Below, in pieces: positions 5,853 to 6,768 of a DNA stretch of 6,768 bases. The notes beneath the pieces were generated by a model. The model did not search any database, had not been told where the DNA came from, and saw nothing but the letters and a program-made list of their open reading frames with translations. Source of the stretch: Planctomycetota bacterium (lineage in GTDB: Bacteria; Planctomycetota; Planctomycetia; Isosphaerales; Isosphaeraceae). Each line of letters begins with the position of its first letter. Within the stretch, counting starts at the first letter, position 1. Location: positions 1 through 6,768 of the forward strand of contig JAJYDH010000359.1 in the NCBI GenBank assembly GCA_021777685.1, in the 5' to 3' direction. The translations under genes and the position numbers were made by a program.

Positions 5853-6768
5853 ATGTCCGCATCGACCGAAACGGGACGTGCCACCGCCGCCCTGCCCGAC
5901 TCGCTGGGCCGCTTCGGCGCCTTCGGCGGCAAGTTCGTCCCCGAGACCTTGATGGACGCCCTGAACCGGCTCGAAGTGGCCTACAAGGAGGCGAAGGCCG
6001 ATCCCGAGTTCCAGGCCAGGCTCGACTACCTGCTCGCCGACTATGTGGGCCGGCCCTCGCGCCTGTTCCTGGCCGAGCGGCTGACGGAGAAGTTCGGCGG
6101 GGCCTCGATCTACCTCAAGCGTGAAGACCTGAACCACACCGGCGCCCACAAGATCAACAACGCGCTGGGGCAGGTGATGATCGCCCGGCGGATGGGCAAG
6201 AAACGGGTGATCGCCGAGACAGGCGCGGGGCAGCACGGCGTCGCCACCGCCACGGCCTGCGCCTTGTTCGGCCTGGAATGCACGGTCTACATGGGCGAGG
6301 AGGACATCCGCCGCCAGAAGCTCAACGTCTTCAACATGCGGACGATGGGCGCGAACGTCGTGCCCGTCACCTCCGGCTCGAAGACCCTCCGAGACGCCAC
6401 CAACGAGGCGATGCGCGACTGGATGGGCTCGTCGAAGGAGACGCATTACACGATCGGCAGCGTCGTCGGCCCGCACCCGTTCCCGATGATCGTCCGCGAC
6501 TTCCAGGCCGTCATCGGCCGCGAGACCCGTCGCCAGTGCCTCGACCGGCTGGGACGGCTCCCGGATTCGGTCGTGGCCTGCGTCGGCGGGGGCTCCAACG
6601 CGGCGGGGATGTTCTATCCGTTCATCGAGGATGAATCCGTCGAGCTGATCGGAGCCGAGGCCGGCGGCCGGGGACCGACCTCGGGCGAGCACGCCTCCAG
6701 CCTCACCCAGGGGCGGCCGGGCGTGCTCCACGGGAGCTTCAGCTACGTCCTCCAGGACGACGACGGCC
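5853..6768 (+). CDS. trpB: Tryptophan synthase beta chain (3' end outside window)
   Basis: The gene runs off the right edge after 305 complete codons; family members are about 395-410 residues, so roughly the last quarter is missing. TrpB condenses indole, delivered from TrpA, with serine using pyridoxal phosphate to make tryptophan in the cytoplasm. The start has the TrpB1-type GRFGAFGGKFVPETLM (19-34). KREDLNHTGAHKINN (89-103) carries the PLP-binding lysine at 100. AETGAGQHGVA (121-131) has the catalytic glutamate at 122. GSVVGPHPFPMIVRDFQ lies at 202-218, the phosphate-binding loop GGGSNAAG at 245-252, and GAEAGG with HASSLTQGRPGVLHG at 267-294. All expected residues are present, so the enzyme should be active. 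The ATG at 5853 gives the usual spacing to the conserved block and has GAGGA (5837-5841) 11 bases upstream; an in-frame ATG at 5775 would add 26 Arg/Pro-rich residues. Whether trpA follows cannot be seen. Confidence 0.96.
   Translation, partial: MSASTETGRATAALPDSLGRFGAFGGKFVPETLMDALNRLEVAYKEAKADPEFQARLDYLLADYVGRPSRLFLAERLTEKFGGASIYLKREDLNHTGAHKINNALGQVMIARRMGKKRVIAETGAGQHGVATATACALFGLECTVYMGEEDIRRQKLNVFNMRTMGANVVPVTSGSKTLRDATNEAMRDWMGSSKETHYTIGSVVGPHPFPMIVRDFQAVIGRETRRQCLDRLGRLPDSVVACVGGGSNAAGMFYPFIEDESVELIGAEAGGRGPTSGEHASSLTQGRPGVLHGSFSYVLQDDDG

Noticed and set aside
5106..6731. Long minus-strand open frame (541 codons) opposite trpB and the hypothetical gene
   Set aside because: It lies antisense to an unmistakable trpB with all catalytic residues. 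Its composition (His/Gly/Arg/Asp-rich) is typical of antisense translation in GC-rich DNA.
1..6768. Mobile element, CRISPR array, toxin-antitoxin or defence system
   Set aside because: No transposase, integrase, terminal inverted repeats, spaced direct repeats or nuclease motifs were seen, and composition is uniform across the window.

Overview
The window is GC-rich (roughly two thirds G+C, with strong G/C preference at third codon positions). Its gene content points to a planctomycete, most likely of the Isosphaeraceae/Gemmataceae type. The clues are a secreted DUF1080 (3-keto-disaccharide hydrolase) protein, an Aas-type acyltransferase, long spurious antisense ORFs typical of such genomes, and loosely packed conserved-hypothetical genes. 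This assignment is inference from gene content; no rRNA or other marker is present.

Layout from left to right. (1) A plus-strand gene enters from the left edge and ends at 358. It encodes a Met/Gln/Lys-rich segment followed by an Ala-rich stretch and a 27-bp tandem repeat. (2) It converges, with one base between stop codons, on a minus-strand three-gene operon read from 4110 down to 360: asnB-type glutamine-dependent asparagine synthetase (2239..4110), a YfcE/MJ0936-like metallophosphoesterase (1451..2218) and a PlsC-type acyltransferase (360..1454). The gaps are 20 bp and a 4-base ATGA overlap. The acyltransferase carries a C-terminal remnant of the acyl-ACP synthetase half of Aas, which is the most unusual thing in the window. 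(3) Upstream on the same strand is a secreted DUF1080 protein (4226..4975). It is separated from asnB by 115 bp holding two small hairpins. (4) A 304-bp divergent intergenic region (4976..5279) holds a good sigma70-like promoter firing rightward, with a 10-bp palindrome over its -35 box, and a weaker candidate firing leftward. (5) Rightward there is an unrecognised 148-residue protein (5280..5726), then trpB (tryptophan synthase beta chain, from 5853), which runs off the right edge after 305 codons.

How the genes work together: trpB is primary amino-acid metabolism and asnB probably is too. The phosphoesterase and acyltransferase are likely co-transcribed with asnB, but no single pathway linking the three is established. 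The DUF1080 protein probably acts outside the cytoplasmic membrane on oxidised sugars. I found no tRNA, rRNA, CRISPR array, insertion sequence, phage gene or recognisable defence or secondary-metabolite system. The candidates for something not previously described are the PlsC-ANL remnant fusion with its operon, and the regulated hypothetical gene ahead of trpB.
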